NCBI RefSeq assembly: GCF_000745185.1
Contig: NZ_JQNJ01000001.1
Span: forward strand, 3,268,501 to 3,332,500
DNA from: Muricauda sp. MAR_2010_75
Lineage (GTDB): Bacteria > Bacteroidota > Bacteroidia > Flavobacteriales > Flavobacteriaceae
Direction of reading: 5' to 3'
Length of the DNA stretch: 64,000 nucleotides
Part shown: piece after piece, positions 41,874 to 52,037 of the stretch
Position numbering within the stretch: the stretch's first letter is position 1
Layout of the letters: the number at the start of each line of letters is the position of its first letter
Program-made: the position numbers and the translations under genes
Notes under the pieces: model-generated
Told to the model about the DNA's origin: nothing
Databases searched by the model: none
Seen by the model: the letters and a program-made list of their open reading frames with translations, nothing else

Positions 41874-44800
41874 ATGAAATCTAACCCAATCTTAAAAGTA
41901 ATGGCCATCACCTTCTTCCTGATAATGGGGATGGTTCGCGCACATGCCCAGAAAAATATCACAGGTTATGTGTCAGATGGAAAGGTTCCCATACCAGGAG
42001 CCAGTATTGTGGTAAAAGGAACCTCAAATGGGACAGCGTGCGATTTTGATGGAAATTTCTCCTTGGAGAACGTCGGGCCTGATGATGTGCTGGTAATTAC
42101 CAGTATTGGATTTGTTGCCCAAGAAGTATCTGTGGGGAGCAAAAGTTTTATTGAGGTTGTCTTGACAGAAGACACACAAAAACTCGGAGAGGTTGTCCTG
42201 GTCGGGTATACCACCCAAAAGAAAGCAGATCTAACAGGGGCAGTGGCCGTTGTGGATGTGGAGAGATTGGAAAAAACCCGAGTACCCAATGTATCTCAGG
42301 CACTTCAAGGACAGGTTGCTGGGGTTCAAGTTACAGCGAGTACTGGGGCGCCTGGTGATCCTGTAGAGATTCGAATTCGTGGAGAAGGTACCATTGGGAA
42401 CAATGATCCCTTGTATGTTGTGGATGGGATTCCATCACGGGATATTTCATTTATGAACCAAGCGGACATCAAATCCATCACGGTATTAAAAGATGCAGCA
42501 GCAGCATCTATTTATGGCTCTCGGGCCTCCGGTGGTGTTGTCCTGATTACCACAAAACAGGGGGAGAAAGGAAAAATGTCCTTTAATGTCGATTACTTCA
42601 ATGGTTTTAATAAGGCTGTAAATCTACCGGATTTGCTCAATGCCGATCAATATATCAATACACTGGAAACGGCATGGAACAATACCTACACAGGGGATAA
42701 CCCATACACAGCAGATCGTGGACGTTCAGATTTTGCCAATACCAATTGGTTGGATGAACTATTTGAGACCGGACATTCACAAAATCTACAATTGACCGCT
42801 AGTGGCGGCAATGAAAAGTTACAGTATTTAATGTCATTGGGGTATTATGGCCAAGATGGTATTGTGGTTTACGACAATGACAAGTATCAAAGAATCAACT
42901 ATCGCACGAACATAAGTGCTGATTTGAACGATCGTCTAAAAGTGGGAACCAACTTGCAACTTTCCTATGATAAACGAGACTTGGTAGCTTCCCGGGGAGA
43001 AAGCCTAATTCGGTATGCGTTACTACGTGCCCCTGTAATTCCAGTTTATAAGGATGTGAATGACCCTACCTATTCGGAAAGGGACCCTTTCACGGACATG
43101 CCCTTTTTTACCGAAACAGGATATGATGTTGGACTACAGCGAAGTATGTATGAAATGGTTGGCAACCCAATAGCACGGGCTTACTTCACGGACAATACTG
43201 AAAGAACATATAGAACATTCGGCAATGTCTTTGGCGAATACCGTTTCTTGAAGGACAAGAACTTGACTTTCAGAACCAATGTTGGTATAGACCTCTCTTT
43301 TTTTCACAACAAGGTGTTCAATGAAAATTATGGAGATGACGATGGTGGGGGCAATCCCATTGATGCAGGTCTGGGAAGACAGAATCGTCCCAATAGCTTA
43401 AATGAATCTAGAGGAGAGGCTTTTACCTTGACAATTAACAACACCCTTAACTACAAGACCGTACTGGGTGAAAAGCATAGCTTGAGTGCATTGTTGGGAA
43501 TGGAGTACATTACCAATTATGCTTCCTCTATAGGTGCAAGCAGGGCCCGGTTCCCATATACCAATGACGAATTTCGTTACTTGGACTATGGCGGAACGGA
43601 GCTTGATCTATGGAATAGCGGTTCGGCATCGGAATGGGCACTTTTCTCTTATTTCGGATCAGCTTCCTATTCCTTTGACAATAAGTACATGCTCACAGCC
43701 AACTTGAGGGCAGATGCTTCCTCCAGATTTGCCGAGAATAACCAATGGGGATATTTCCCTTCCGTATCTGCAGGTTGGAAGATTTCCGATGAAACCTTTT
43801 TGAAGGAGGTGGACTGGTTGTCCAATCTAAAACTAAGGGCCAGTTGGGGTATTCTTGGAAACCAAGAAATTGACAACTATACCTATCTTACACTTATCAG
43901 CCAAGAAAATGGTATTGTCAAGACCAACCGTTTTGGGAATCCAGACTTGAAATGGGAAAGCTCCGAACAAACCAATTTTGGGGTTGATGCTGGACTTTTC
44001 CAAAACAAACTGAACATCACGGTAGAGTATTTCAACAAATATACCAGTGACATTTTATTGCCCATAAGCTTACCTTCTGTGGTAGGGAATGTGCAACCTA
44101 CCATTCTAAATGCCGGAGAGGTGAGAAATAAAGGATTTGAGTTTTCCGTCGGGTATCAAAACTCCGAAAGGAAGTTCAAGTATGGCATTAATGCCAATAT
44201 GGCTACTTTGGACAACAAAGTGGAGAAACTTCATCCCAACCTGCCAAATATTGTGGGCGAAGTAACGCGCACTACGGTTGGGCAGCCCTTGAATGCCTAT
44301 TATGGGTATCAAATGGAGGGAATTTATCAAAATCAGGCAGAGATCGACCAACATCTGAGCGGTACAGCCAATCCTACTGCAAAACCAGGTGACATTAGGT
44401 TCAAGGACCTGAATGGGGATGGAATTATAAGTGCCGATAATGATCGCGGTTTCATAGGGGCTCCAATCCCAGAGCTTACTTTCGGGTTGTCCTTCACATC
44501 ATCTTACCAAGGATGGGACTTTTCATTCCTTTTCCAAGGAGTTGAGGGAGTGGACCGTTACAACGACGGAAAGAAAATAGTGGATTACGATACGCGCCCA
44601 TTTAACTTCACCACGGCCATATTGAATGCATGGAATGGTGAAAACAGTACCAATAGCATTCCCAGAGTGGCTTTTGAAGATAACGGGAGCAGTAGGATAT
44701 CCAGCATTTTTGTAGAAGATGCGTCCTATATCAGGCTAAAGAACATTGAACTGGGCTATAGCCTGAAAGAAATCAAGGGAATCAATAGCCTCAGGTTCTA

Positions 44801-44930
44801 TTTGTCCGGTCAGAATCTGTGGACCATTACGGATTATTCTGGACTTGATCCAGAAACTACAGATTTGATAGATAAGGGTACATATCCTAGTTCTGCCTCT
44901 GTTTTGTTGGGTATAAATGCAAAATTCTAA
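41874..44930 (+). CDS. SusC/RagA-family TonB-dependent outer-membrane transporter
   Basis: A 1018-residue protein from ATG 41,874 (the in-frame TTG at 41,865 adds three residues). It has a signal peptide (cleavage after AHAQ), a carboxypeptidase-regulatory-like domain (NITGYVSDGKVPIPGASIVV), a plug domain (LGEVVLVGYTTQKKADLTGA, then DPLYVVDGIPSRD and SIYGSRASGGVVLITT) and a long beta-barrel ending in ASVLLGINAKF. It imports oligosaccharides using TonB energy, with the SusD partner as lid. The SusD gene follows directly: the SusC stop overlaps the ATG of an extended SusD frame. Confidence 0.95.
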   Translation: MKSNPILKVMAITFFLIMGMVRAHAQKNITGYVSDGKVPIPGASIVVKGTSNGTACDFDGNFSLENVGPDDVLVITSIGFVAQEVSVGSKSFIEVVLTEDTQKLGEVVLVGYTTQKKADLTGAVAVVDVERLEKTRVPNVSQALQGQVAGVQVTASTGAPGDPVEIRIRGEGTIGNNDPLYVVDGIPSRDISFMNQADIKSITVLKDAAAASIYGSRASGGVVLITTKQGEKGKMSFNVDYFNGFNKAVNLPDLLNADQYINTLETAWNNTYTGDNPYTADRGRSDFANTNWLDELFETGHSQNLQLTASGGNEKLQYLMSLGYYGQDGIVVYDNDKYQRINYRTNISADLNDRLKVGTNLQLSYDKRDLVASRGESLIRYALLRAPVIPVYKDVNDPTYSERDPFTDMPFFTETGYDVGLQRSMYEMVGNPIARAYFTDNTERTYRTFGNVFGEYRFLKDKNLTFRTNVGIDLSFFHNKVFNENYGDDDGGGNPIDAGLGRQNRPNSLNESRGEAFTLTINNTLNYKTVLGEKHSLSALLGMEYITNYASSIGASRARFPYTNDEFRYLDYGGTELDLWNSGSASEWALFSYFGSASYSFDNKYMLTANLRADASSRFAENNQWGYFPSVSAGWKISDETFLKEVDWLSNLKLRASWGILGNQEIDNYTYLTLISQENGIVKTNRFGNPDLKWESSEQTNFGVDAGLFQNKLNITVEYFNKYTSDILLPISLPSVVGNVQPTILNAGEVRNKGFEFSVGYQNSERKFKYGINANMATLDNKVEKLHPNLPNIVGEVTRTTVGQPLNAYYGYQMEGIYQNQAEIDQHLSGTANPTAKPGDIRFKDLNGDGIISADNDRGFIGAPIPELTFGLSFTSSYQGWDFSFLFQGVEGVDRYNDGKKIVDYDTRPFNFTTAILNAWNGENSTNSIPRVAFEDNGSSRISSIFVEDASYIRLKNIELGYSLKEIKGINSLRFYLSGQNLWTITDYSGLDPETTDLIDKGTYPSSASVLLGINAKF

Positions 44931-44946
44931 TCACAAAAAAATCAAA

Positions 44947-46431
44947 ATGAAAAAGCTATATAAAAATCTTCTGTTCATTGTTCCGTTTGCGGTTGCAGTT
45001 TCCTGTACCAGTGAGCTGGATAACGACCCCATTGGTTTACTTACTTTGGACCAAGTGGATACTGACCCTACATTGGAAACTGTGGAATCCGCTGTGGAAT
45101 CTGCCTATTATCCATTGAGAAATACGCTTAACAGTATAATACCCGACTGGCGATGGGACTTGGGGACCGTATTCCGGAACGATATCATCCTACAAGACAT
45201 GGCTGCCAACGATATGAACAAAAAATGGAACCCTGACGGCGATCAAGCATGGATGGATGAAATTGGCAACTTTGTATTTACACCAGAAAACCAAGCCTTC
45301 AATGGTATATGGACCTATGATTTTGAAGGTATTAGCAGGAGCAATCTGGCCATTGGGTTTTTGACCGATTCCGAGATTGTGGAAAAAACGGGCATCTCAC
45401 AGGCACGAAGGGACCAGCTTTTGTCCGAGGCATATTTTCTAAGAGCCTATTATTACTTTGACCTTGTGAACAATTTTGGCGATGTCCCTTTGATATTGAA
45501 ATCGCCAGAATCTTTTGAAGAGGCATTTTCCGTTTCCGTAAGGGCCTCGAGGGCAGAGGTGTTGGACCAAATTGGATTGGATTTGGAAACAGCGAGGGGA
45601 CTGGCCCCACAAATAAAAAATGATGCAACCGATCCGTGGAGGGTTTCCATAGGTGCCATCATAGCGCTCCAAGCCAAAATTTCACTTTATAGTGAAAACT
45701 GGTCTGAGGTTTTGGACTTGGTAACAGAATTGGATAATCTTGGGTTCTATGATCTCAACGATAATTATTTTGATGCTTTTGATGCAAGCTTGGAGTTCAA
45801 TGACCAAGAGGTGATTTTTGCCTATGATCACCGTTCCGGCGAAAACCCTGGTAATGGAAATGGTTTGGCGGCAGTGTCCGGTTGGGGCTTTTTTGCACCA
45901 ACTGACGATTTCTTGGCAGCCTTTGAATCCGATGATCCACGTTTGGCATACACAATCAATGTCACAGACCAGCATTCGCCCAAGATTTTAGGATCGATTA
46001 CTGATTACAAAGGGAATGATGATTCCCCAGGAAATAAGATTTACATACGCTACGCAGATGTACTCCTTTGGAAGGCAGAAGCGCTTAATGAAAGCGGGAA
46101 TCCCTTGGATGCTGTATCCATCATCAATCAAGTTAGGGAAAGGGCAAGAAATACACCTACCGCGGACGGAACGCCGGTGCCAGCAGGAACCCTGCCCGCA
46201 AGAGCCAATACCAATGACCAGGCGCAAGTACGTGCCTGGATACAATCGGAACGTAGAGTGGAACTAGGTTTTGAATCACAACGGTTCAATGATTTAAAAC
46301 GATGGGGCATTGCTGGATCCACCTTGCAGGGATTGGGCAAAAACTACCAACCGCACAACAATTTATATCCCATTCCACAAGCTGATATTGATAAATCAGG
46401 TGGTTCCATAACCCAAAATCCAGGATACTAG
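44947..46431 (+). CDS. SusD/RagB-family outer-membrane lipoprotein
   Basis: A 494-residue protein from ATG 44,947, chosen because it gives a lipoprotein signal (FIVPFAVAVSC, lipidated Cys about residue 20). An ATG at 44,917 is in frame but adds ten polar residues before the signal. AYYYFDLVNNFGDVPLILKS is the helical SusD motif, and the C-terminal YIRYADVLLWKAEALNESGN with RRVELGFESQRFNDLKRWG completes the RagB/SusD pattern. It binds the glycan on the cell surface and pairs with the SusC product. Confidence 0.95.
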   Translation: MKKLYKNLLFIVPFAVAVSCTSELDNDPIGLLTLDQVDTDPTLETVESAVESAYYPLRNTLNSIIPDWRWDLGTVFRNDIILQDMAANDMNKKWNPDGDQAWMDEIGNFVFTPENQAFNGIWTYDFEGISRSNLAIGFLTDSEIVEKTGISQARRDQLLSEAYFLRAYYYFDLVNNFGDVPLILKSPESFEEAFSVSVRASRAEVLDQIGLDLETARGLAPQIKNDATDPWRVSIGAIIALQAKISLYSENWSEVLDLVTELDNLGFYDLNDNYFDAFDASLEFNDQEVIFAYDHRSGENPGNGNGLAAVSGWGFFAPTDDFLAAFESDDPRLAYTINVTDQHSPKILGSITDYKGNDDSPGNKIYIRYADVLLWKAEALNESGNPLDAVSIINQVRERARNTPTADGTPVPAGTLPARANTNDQAQVRAWIQSERRVELGFESQRFNDLKRWGIAGSTLQGLGKNYQPHNNLYPIPQADIDKSGGSITQNPGY

Positions 46432-46524
46432 ATTTTAAAAAGACCCAAAGATCTGGAAAGCGGTGGAATGAAGCGCCGCTTTCCAATTGGGTCAATACCT
46501 TAAAATATAATAAGGCACATATTT

Positions 46525-47577
46525 ATGAAAAAAATAGTGGCCCGACATGGGCAGAACCCGCTATTGTCTCCAAAAGACCTAAAACCCAGTCAACCTGAAA
46601 TGGTGATTGAATGTCTGCTCAACCCTGGGGCATTTACCTATGGAGGGAAAATAGGCATTGTACTGAGGGTGGCGGAACGTACCAAGCAAAAGGAAGGAAC
46701 TGTGTCCGTACCCATATATGATGAAATGGGGAGGTTAAAAATAATGGAGTTCTCTTTGGATGACCCAAAACTCGATAATTCAGATGCTCGGGTTATAACC
46801 TATGACGGAGAACAGTACCTTACGACAATTTCCCATCTTAGGGTTTTGTTCAGTACGGATGGTGTCAATTTTGAGGAAACCACGGAATACCCGCCAATAT
46901 TTGGCCAAGGAACCTATGAAAGTTACGGGATTGAGGATTGTAGGGTGTCACAGATTAAGGATACCTACTATCTTACCTATACCATGGTTTCTTCCAATGG
47001 AGTGGGTGTTGGGTTAAAAACAACATTGGACTGGAAAAAGTTCAAATCCCACGGCATGATTTTTAGCCCTCACAATAAGGACTGTGCCATTTTTGAAGAA
47101 ACTGTCAATGGTAAGTATTATGCGTTCCATCGTCCCAGTAGCCCAGAACTTGGAGGAAATTACATGTGGATTGCCGAATCCATGGACGGTATGCATTGGG
47201 GCAACCACAAATGCATAGCCCGTACCCGCCCTGATAGGTTCGATAGTGCAAGGCTTGGCGCAGGAGCGGCCCCAATCAAGACAGAAAAAGGGTGGCTTGC
47301 CATTTATCACGGAGCGGATCATCAACACAGGTATTGTCTGGGTGCTCTGTTGTTGGACCTTGAAGATCCTTCCAAGGTGCTTTCCCGTTCAGAAGTTCCA
47401 ATAATGGAACCCGAGGAAGCGTATGAAAAAGTGGGCTTTTTTGGTGAGGTCATCTTTACGAATGGACATGTGATAGATGGGGATGATATCCATGTGTACT
47501 ATGGGGCGTCAGATGAACATGTGGCACTCGCTACACTATCAATATCGGAAATACTTAAAACTTTAGACCATAGCTAA
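46525..47577 (+). CDS. Glycoside hydrolase family 130 (beta-mannoside phosphorylase/hydrolase family)
   Basis: A 350-residue five-bladed propeller protein without signal peptide, hence cytosolic. GH130-like motifs: ARHGQNPLLSPKDLKPSQPE at the start, NPGAFTYGGKIGIVLRVAER, YGIEDCRVSQIKDTYYLTYT with the catalytic Asp, RPDRFDSARLGAGAAPIKTE and GWLAIYHGADHQHRYCLGAL. Family members cleave beta-mannosyl bonds, by phosphorolysis or hydrolysis. It overlaps the MFS gene by one base. It probably breaks down the imported oligosaccharide; the exact substrate is not assignable. Confidence 0.88.
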   Translation: MKKIVARHGQNPLLSPKDLKPSQPEMVIECLLNPGAFTYGGKIGIVLRVAERTKQKEGTVSVPIYDEMGRLKIMEFSLDDPKLDNSDARVITYDGEQYLTTISHLRVLFSTDGVNFEETTEYPPIFGQGTYESYGIEDCRVSQIKDTYYLTYTMVSSNGVGVGLKTTLDWKKFKSHGMIFSPHNKDCAIFEETVNGKYYAFHRPSSPELGGNYMWIAESMDGMHWGNHKCIARTRPDRFDSARLGAGAAPIKTEKGWLAIYHGADHQHRYCLGALLLDLEDPSKVLSRSEVPIMEPEEAYEKVGFFGEVIFTNGHVIDGDDIHVYYGASDEHVALATLSISEILKTLDHS

Positions 47578-48818
47578 TGGAAAAATCAATCGGAGTAGGG
47601 TGGGGGGATTTCTCCAAAAATGCCAAGATTCTTATCATCACCAATCTTGTCTATGCCTTTGTATTGCCCGTGGTGGACATTTTTGTGGCATCCTACATCA
47701 TGCGTAACTCGAATGACCCAGCCAAGGTCATGCTCTATCAATTGGCCATTTACTCAGGGATTCCACTGACATTTCTGGTCAACGGTTACCTATTGAATAT
47801 GGTAAATATTAAAAAACTCTTTTCACTCGGGATGCTCTTGAGCGGAGTTTCTATGGTGGTCATGATGTCTTTGCAAGAGATAAGCTATGTTGGATTGACG
47901 GGCGCGGGCTTGATCATGGGGATGTCCTTTGGCCTTTATTGGTCCAATAGGGATTATTTGGTATTAACTACTACAGCGGACAGAACCCGTAATTTTTACT
48001 ATGGGTTGGATACATTTTGCTATACGGTGACAGGTGTCTTGGTACCTATCATGGTAGGATGGTACCTGGTAAACGGGAAATCAATGGAAGTGGAAGGAAT
48101 CAATTTGAGATATCAAACAGTGACCATTATTGTTTTCATCATTACCATTATAGCCTCAATAATCTTCCATTTGGGAGCCTATGAAAAGCCTAAGAGTGAA
48201 AAATTTCTCTACTTCAAATTTCATAGGGTCTGGAAAAAGATGATACAAATGTCATTTCTTAAAGGGTTGGCACAAGGCTTTATAGTGACCGCCCCTGCCA
48301 TGTTGATGATGACCTTTTTCGGCTCCGAAGGAGCTTTGGGAACAGCGCAGTCCATAGGAGCGTTGGTGGCAGCCTTTATCATGCTTTTACTGGGAAAATT
48401 TTCCAAACCCAAACATCGATTGATCATATTCAGTGTGGGGTTGGTCTGCTTTTTTCTAGCGGCATTGTTCAATGGTGTGTTGTTCAGTACCACAGGAGTC
48501 ATACTTTTTATGCTTTTCCTGTTGATTGCACGTCCCGTACTGGATATTGCTTATTTTCCCATACAATTGAAATTGATCGATGTTTTGTCCAAATTTGAAG
48601 GGAGGAATGAATTTTCCTATATCCTTAACCATGAGTTTGGATTGTATGTGGGACGATTTGTGGGGGCCATGACATTCTTGGGGTTGGCATATTTGGGCAG
48701 TGTGGAAATAGCGCTTAGATACGCCCTTTTGATCATAGGAACATTGCAATTACTGTCAATAATCATAGCCAAACAACTATTGAAAAAACAAAAGCAACTG
48801 GAACATGAAATGGAATAA
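47577..48818 (+). CDS. MFS transporter, probable inner-membrane sugar importer
   Basis: A 413-residue membrane protein with about 12 hydrophobic helices; examples are IYSGIPLTFLVNGYLLNMVN and YVGLTGAGLIMGMSFGLYW. The loop LYWSNRDYLVLTTTADRTRN after helix 4 resembles MFS proteins found in Bacteroidota GH130 loci. It starts on the last base of the GH130 stop codon and ends 14 bp inside the next gene, so the three genes are translationally coupled. It likely moves the oligosaccharide from the periplasm to the GH130 enzyme. Confidence 0.85.
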   Translation: MEKSIGVGWGDFSKNAKILIITNLVYAFVLPVVDIFVASYIMRNSNDPAKVMLYQLAIYSGIPLTFLVNGYLLNMVNIKKLFSLGMLLSGVSMVVMMSLQEISYVGLTGAGLIMGMSFGLYWSNRDYLVLTTTADRTRNFYYGLDTFCYTVTGVLVPIMVGWYLVNGKSMEVEGINLRYQTVTIIVFIITIIASIIFHLGAYEKPKSEKFLYFKFHRVWKKMIQMSFLKGLAQGFIVTAPAMLMMTFFGSEGALGTAQSIGALVAAFIMLLLGKFSKPKHRLIIFSVGLVCFFLAALFNGVLFSTTGVILFMLFLLIARPVLDIAYFPIQLKLIDVLSKFEGRNEFSYILNHEFGLYVGRFVGAMTFLGLAYLGSVEIALRYALLIIGTLQLLSIIIAKQLLKKQKQLEHEME

Positions 48819-50538
48819 ACGAATATTTCAAACAATATTGGGAGCCTTTATGATGGTGGTGGTTGGCTGCCAAAAAGCTGAAAAGGTCAAGGCTGTACCA
48901 GTATCCCAAAAGACCATTGGCCGTGTGGATAGCATGCCTTTTACCCCCCAACCTTATAAAATTTTAAATTTTAAAGAATTGGCCCTTTCCTATGATCGTG
49001 TTGTGTATGACAGTACCCAAACTGGAGAGTACTGGCCCTTGGTTTGGAAGGATAAGTCACGGAAAAACTTCGATCAAGAAACTTTTGGTATCTATACGGC
49101 CCTTGGTGATACAAGACAGGGCCCTGAAAAACATAAAGGCATGTTTCACGAATCCCTGAATACCATCAGTTCTGTTCTTGGAGCCTCTTTGGTGGATATC
49201 GATAAATCAAACCAGCATGGCGAGGATTATGTGGGTATGCTTAAAAACTACTTCAATTCTGAAACGGGCTGGAACATTGTAATGAACAATACTTGCCCTG
49301 AAGTTGCATTGTTGGGAGGGGGATATGGAAGGGATTGGTGGTATGATGTCTACCCTAACCTTCTTTTCTACGGCGTGGCCGATTTTTATCCAGAGCAACC
49401 GGACTTTGAATTCATCCAACGGTCCATTGCCGATCGTTTTCAAAAAGCAGATTCCGTTATGGCAGGAAATTACCACCATACCTTCTTTGATTATGGTTCA
49501 CTGGAGCCCAAGGACAATTGGATTTGCCACCAGGAAGATGCTGCCGCTGGCCATGCTTATGTTTTATATGCAGCCTACCGGAAGTTTGGAGATCCAAAAT
49601 ATCTGGATGCCGCAAAGTCGTCTATGGAGGCACTTCTTTCGCAAGAAGAAAATCGTTTTTACGAAATACTCATGCCATTTGGAGCATACGTAGCTGCACG
49701 ATTGAACGCTGAAGAGGGAACATCCTATGACTATCATAAAATATTGGATTGGACCTTTGACGGTACATCGGTATGTAGGGAAGGATGGGGTGTGCTATTG
49801 GATAATTGGAACGGTTATGATGTATCTGGGTTGGTTGGTAGTACGGTGGATCACGGAGGTTTCGCTTTTTTGATGAACACCTACGATACCATGTGGCCTT
49901 TGGTACCATTGGTACGGTATGATTCAAGATATGCAACGGCAATTGGGAAATGGATGTTGAATGCGGCCAATGCCTCCAAGTTTTTCTATCCCTATGAAAT
50001 GGCCGACGATCATCAGACTTTACCCAATAAAAAAGAGTACACCAAAGGTGTGATTGCCTATGAAGGCTTAATAAAGAACGCCCATCTGGAAGGGTATTCA
50101 CATTTGGAAGCCCCTATAGCAATTGGTGATGGACCTCATTGGACACCTGACAATCCTGATGTCTCACAGTTTAGTGTCTATGGAAGTGGTCATGTTGGGA
50201 TTGCCGGGGCAATCATAGAAAAAACCGATGTGTCTGGAATATTGAAGTTGAACTGTTTGGCAACCGACTTTTATAGAAAGGAATCTTATCCGACCTTTTT
50301 GCTCTATAACCCTCATGAAACTCCAAAAACAGTTAAGTATGTATGTCAAAGCAAATCAAAGGTGGACTTATATGATGCCATTACCCACCAAGTGATTGCC
50401 AAGGGTGTTGCTAATGAAAATACCATTGACATTCTCGGAAAGGAGGCAAGTTTGATCGTGGAGATTCCAGCAGGAAGTTCGATTAAGGAAAAACAGGGTA
50501 AATATTATGTGGGTGATATTGTTGTTGCATTTATGTAA
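48805..50538 (+). CDS. Large lipoprotein of unknown activity, probable (alpha/alpha)-barrel glycan enzyme
   Basis: A 577-residue protein with a lipoprotein signal (GAFMMVVVGC, Cys about residue 22), so it is anchored in the outer or periplasmic membrane. The middle region is rich in Trp, Tyr and His with many acidic residues (GGGYGRDWWYDVYPNLLFYG, NWICHQEDAAAGHAYVLYAA, DGTSVCREGWGVLLDNWNGY) and looks like a helical toroid as in glycosidases or lyases. A beta-type C-terminal region follows (PTFLLYNPHETPKTVKYVCQ). I do not recognise a CAZy family. Position and anchoring suggest it degrades or trims the glycan before import. Confidence 0.6.
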   Translation: MKWNKRIFQTILGAFMMVVVGCQKAEKVKAVPVSQKTIGRVDSMPFTPQPYKILNFKELALSYDRVVYDSTQTGEYWPLVWKDKSRKNFDQETFGIYTALGDTRQGPEKHKGMFHESLNTISSVLGASLVDIDKSNQHGEDYVGMLKNYFNSETGWNIVMNNTCPEVALLGGGYGRDWWYDVYPNLLFYGVADFYPEQPDFEFIQRSIADRFQKADSVMAGNYHHTFFDYGSLEPKDNWICHQEDAAAGHAYVLYAAYRKFGDPKYLDAAKSSMEALLSQEENRFYEILMPFGAYVAARLNAEEGTSYDYHKILDWTFDGTSVCREGWGVLLDNWNGYDVSGLVGSTVDHGGFAFLMNTYDTMWPLVPLVRYDSRYATAIGKWMLNAANASKFFYPYEMADDHQTLPNKKEYTKGVIAYEGLIKNAHLEGYSHLEAPIAIGDGPHWTPDNPDVSQFSVYGSGHVGIAGAIIEKTDVSGILKLNCLATDFYRKESYPTFLLYNPHETPKTVKYVCQSKSKVDLYDAITHQVIAKGVANENTIDILGKEASLIVEIPAGSSIKEKQGKYYVGDIVVAFM

Positions 50539-51107
50539 ACTACAATGCTAAAATGAGAAGTTCATAGGATATTATATCTGGTTGGCCCCAACAAGAAAAT
50601 ATGACAATTTGTTTAGTTAATTTTAATTGGTTTCTTTCTTTAACAGGGAGAAGATAAATTTTCTCCCTTTTAATGGATACGAATATAACAACCTTGTTGA
50701 TTCGGTATTCTTCAAAAGATTGTCATGACAAAGAATGGTATAGGGGTTATTTCATTAAATCAAGACATTGATCTTTGTCGTTTATAGACTTAAAGGCGTC
50801 GTTCAAAGTATAATTTTATGTTATTAGCTTTTCTGATATTAGCTTAAGTTGTTATTTAGATTTTGAGTTAATGTTCTTTAGGCATCGTTGGGCATATTAG
50901 CGGCTATGGATTCAATACAAGCGACCAATGAATGGCTCAAATGACTTATCTCGTGCAGCTTAGCTATGCTCTATTGGACTTAAGAGCATTCGGTTTATAA
51001 TATCAGATACTTGACTGAACCATAATTTCTTAACTTATCGGTAGGAAATAGGTGTGATCATAGTTATTTCAAACACAAAATTTAGCAAACACTCAAACAA
51101 CACACTC
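50539..51107. other. Intergenic region after the polysaccharide locus
   Basis: About 570 bases. A terminator hairpin (50,645-50,672) closes the locus. The remainder is AT-rich with no coding frame of note and must include the promoter of the following hydrolase gene. Confidence 0.6.
50645..50672 (+). terminator. Intrinsic terminator of the polysaccharide locus
   Basis: Arms AGGGAGAA and TTCTCCCT (8 bp, perfect) around an 8-base loop, followed by TTTTAA. It lies 107 bp after the last gene of the operon. Confidence 0.75.
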
Positions 51108-51992
51108 ATGGAAAAATTAAGAAAAGAAGACATTAAACAAGAAGTTTTCGACCTGTATGACGACTACGCTCATAATAAAATACAACGAAGGGAATTCATT
51201 GAAAAACTGGGTATCTATGCCGTAGGCGGTATTACGGTTGCTTCGCTAATGAGTTTTTTGATGCCCAACTATGTGGACACTATGCTGGTGAATAAAAATG
51301 ATCCCAATTTGGATTCCAAGTACATCACTTATAACTCTCCAAAAGGAGGTGGGGAGATCAAAGCTTTATTGTCAAAACCCAAGGAAGCCAAAGAAAAATT
51401 AGGAGGCATTGTTGTGGTGCACGAAAACAGAGGGTTAAATCCCTATATTGAAGATACGGCCAGAAGGGCAGCTCTGGAGGGATTCATTACCATAGCTCCA
51501 GATGCCCTTACGCCCCTTGGTGGTTATCCCGGGAATGATGATGAAGGTAGAGCCTTACAGCGGCAAAGAGACCGCGACGAAATGCTTGAAGATTTCATAG
51601 CAGCATTTGAATATCTTAACGCTCATGATGACTGTAGCGGTAAAATTGGGGTCGTCGGTTTTTGTTTTGGAGGATGGATTTCCAATATGATGGCGGTTAA
51701 AGTCCCTGAATTGGCTGCCGCGGTTCCATTTTATGGAGGTCAGCCCACAGAAGATATTGACAAGATCAATGCGCCATTGATGCTCCAATATGCCGGGTTG
51801 GATGAGCGGGTCAATGCCGGGTGGCCAGCGTATGAAAAGGGCCTAAAAGAACACAACAAGGAATACTCGGCCTTTGTGTACCCAGATGTAAATCACGGGT
51901 TCCATAACACAACTACGCCAAGGTATGATAAAGAGGCAGCCGAATTGGCATGGTCAAGGACCATCGAATTTTTCAAGGAAAAACTCAGCTAA
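51108..51992 (+). CDS. Dienelactone hydrolase family protein, YghX-like, with Tat-type signal
   Basis: A 294-residue protein from ATG 51,108. The N-terminus has an acidic stretch (VFDLYDDYAHNKI), a twin-arginine segment QRREFIEKLG and a hydrophobic helix (GIYAVGGITVASLMSFLMP), as in the YghX group. The alpha/beta-hydrolase triad is visible: Cys in VGFCFGGWISN, Asp in AGLDERVNAGW and His in DVNHGFHNTT. Dienelactone hydrolases cleave lactone or ester bonds; the natural substrate of the exported YghX-like branch is unknown. It stands alone, with the next gene convergent. Confidence 0.85.
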   Translation: MEKLRKEDIKQEVFDLYDDYAHNKIQRREFIEKLGIYAVGGITVASLMSFLMPNYVDTMLVNKNDPNLDSKYITYNSPKGGGEIKALLSKPKEAKEKLGGIVVVHENRGLNPYIEDTARRAALEGFITIAPDALTPLGGYPGNDDEGRALQRQRDRDEMLEDFIAAFEYLNAHDDCSGKIGVVGFCFGGWISNMMAVKVPELAAAVPFYGGQPTEDIDKINAPLMLQYAGLDERVNAGWPAYEKGLKEHNKEYSAFVYPDVNHGFHNTTTPRYDKEAAELAWSRTIEFFKEKLS

Positions 51993-52037
51993 TCCATGAT
52001 TCTTTTTATTGTCAAGTAGTGTATGGGTTCGGTCGGC

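Noticed and set aside
45332..45677. Several overlapping minus-strand open frames inside the SusD gene
   Set aside because: They are antisense shadows of a clearly supported SusD coding sequence with signal peptide and family motifs.
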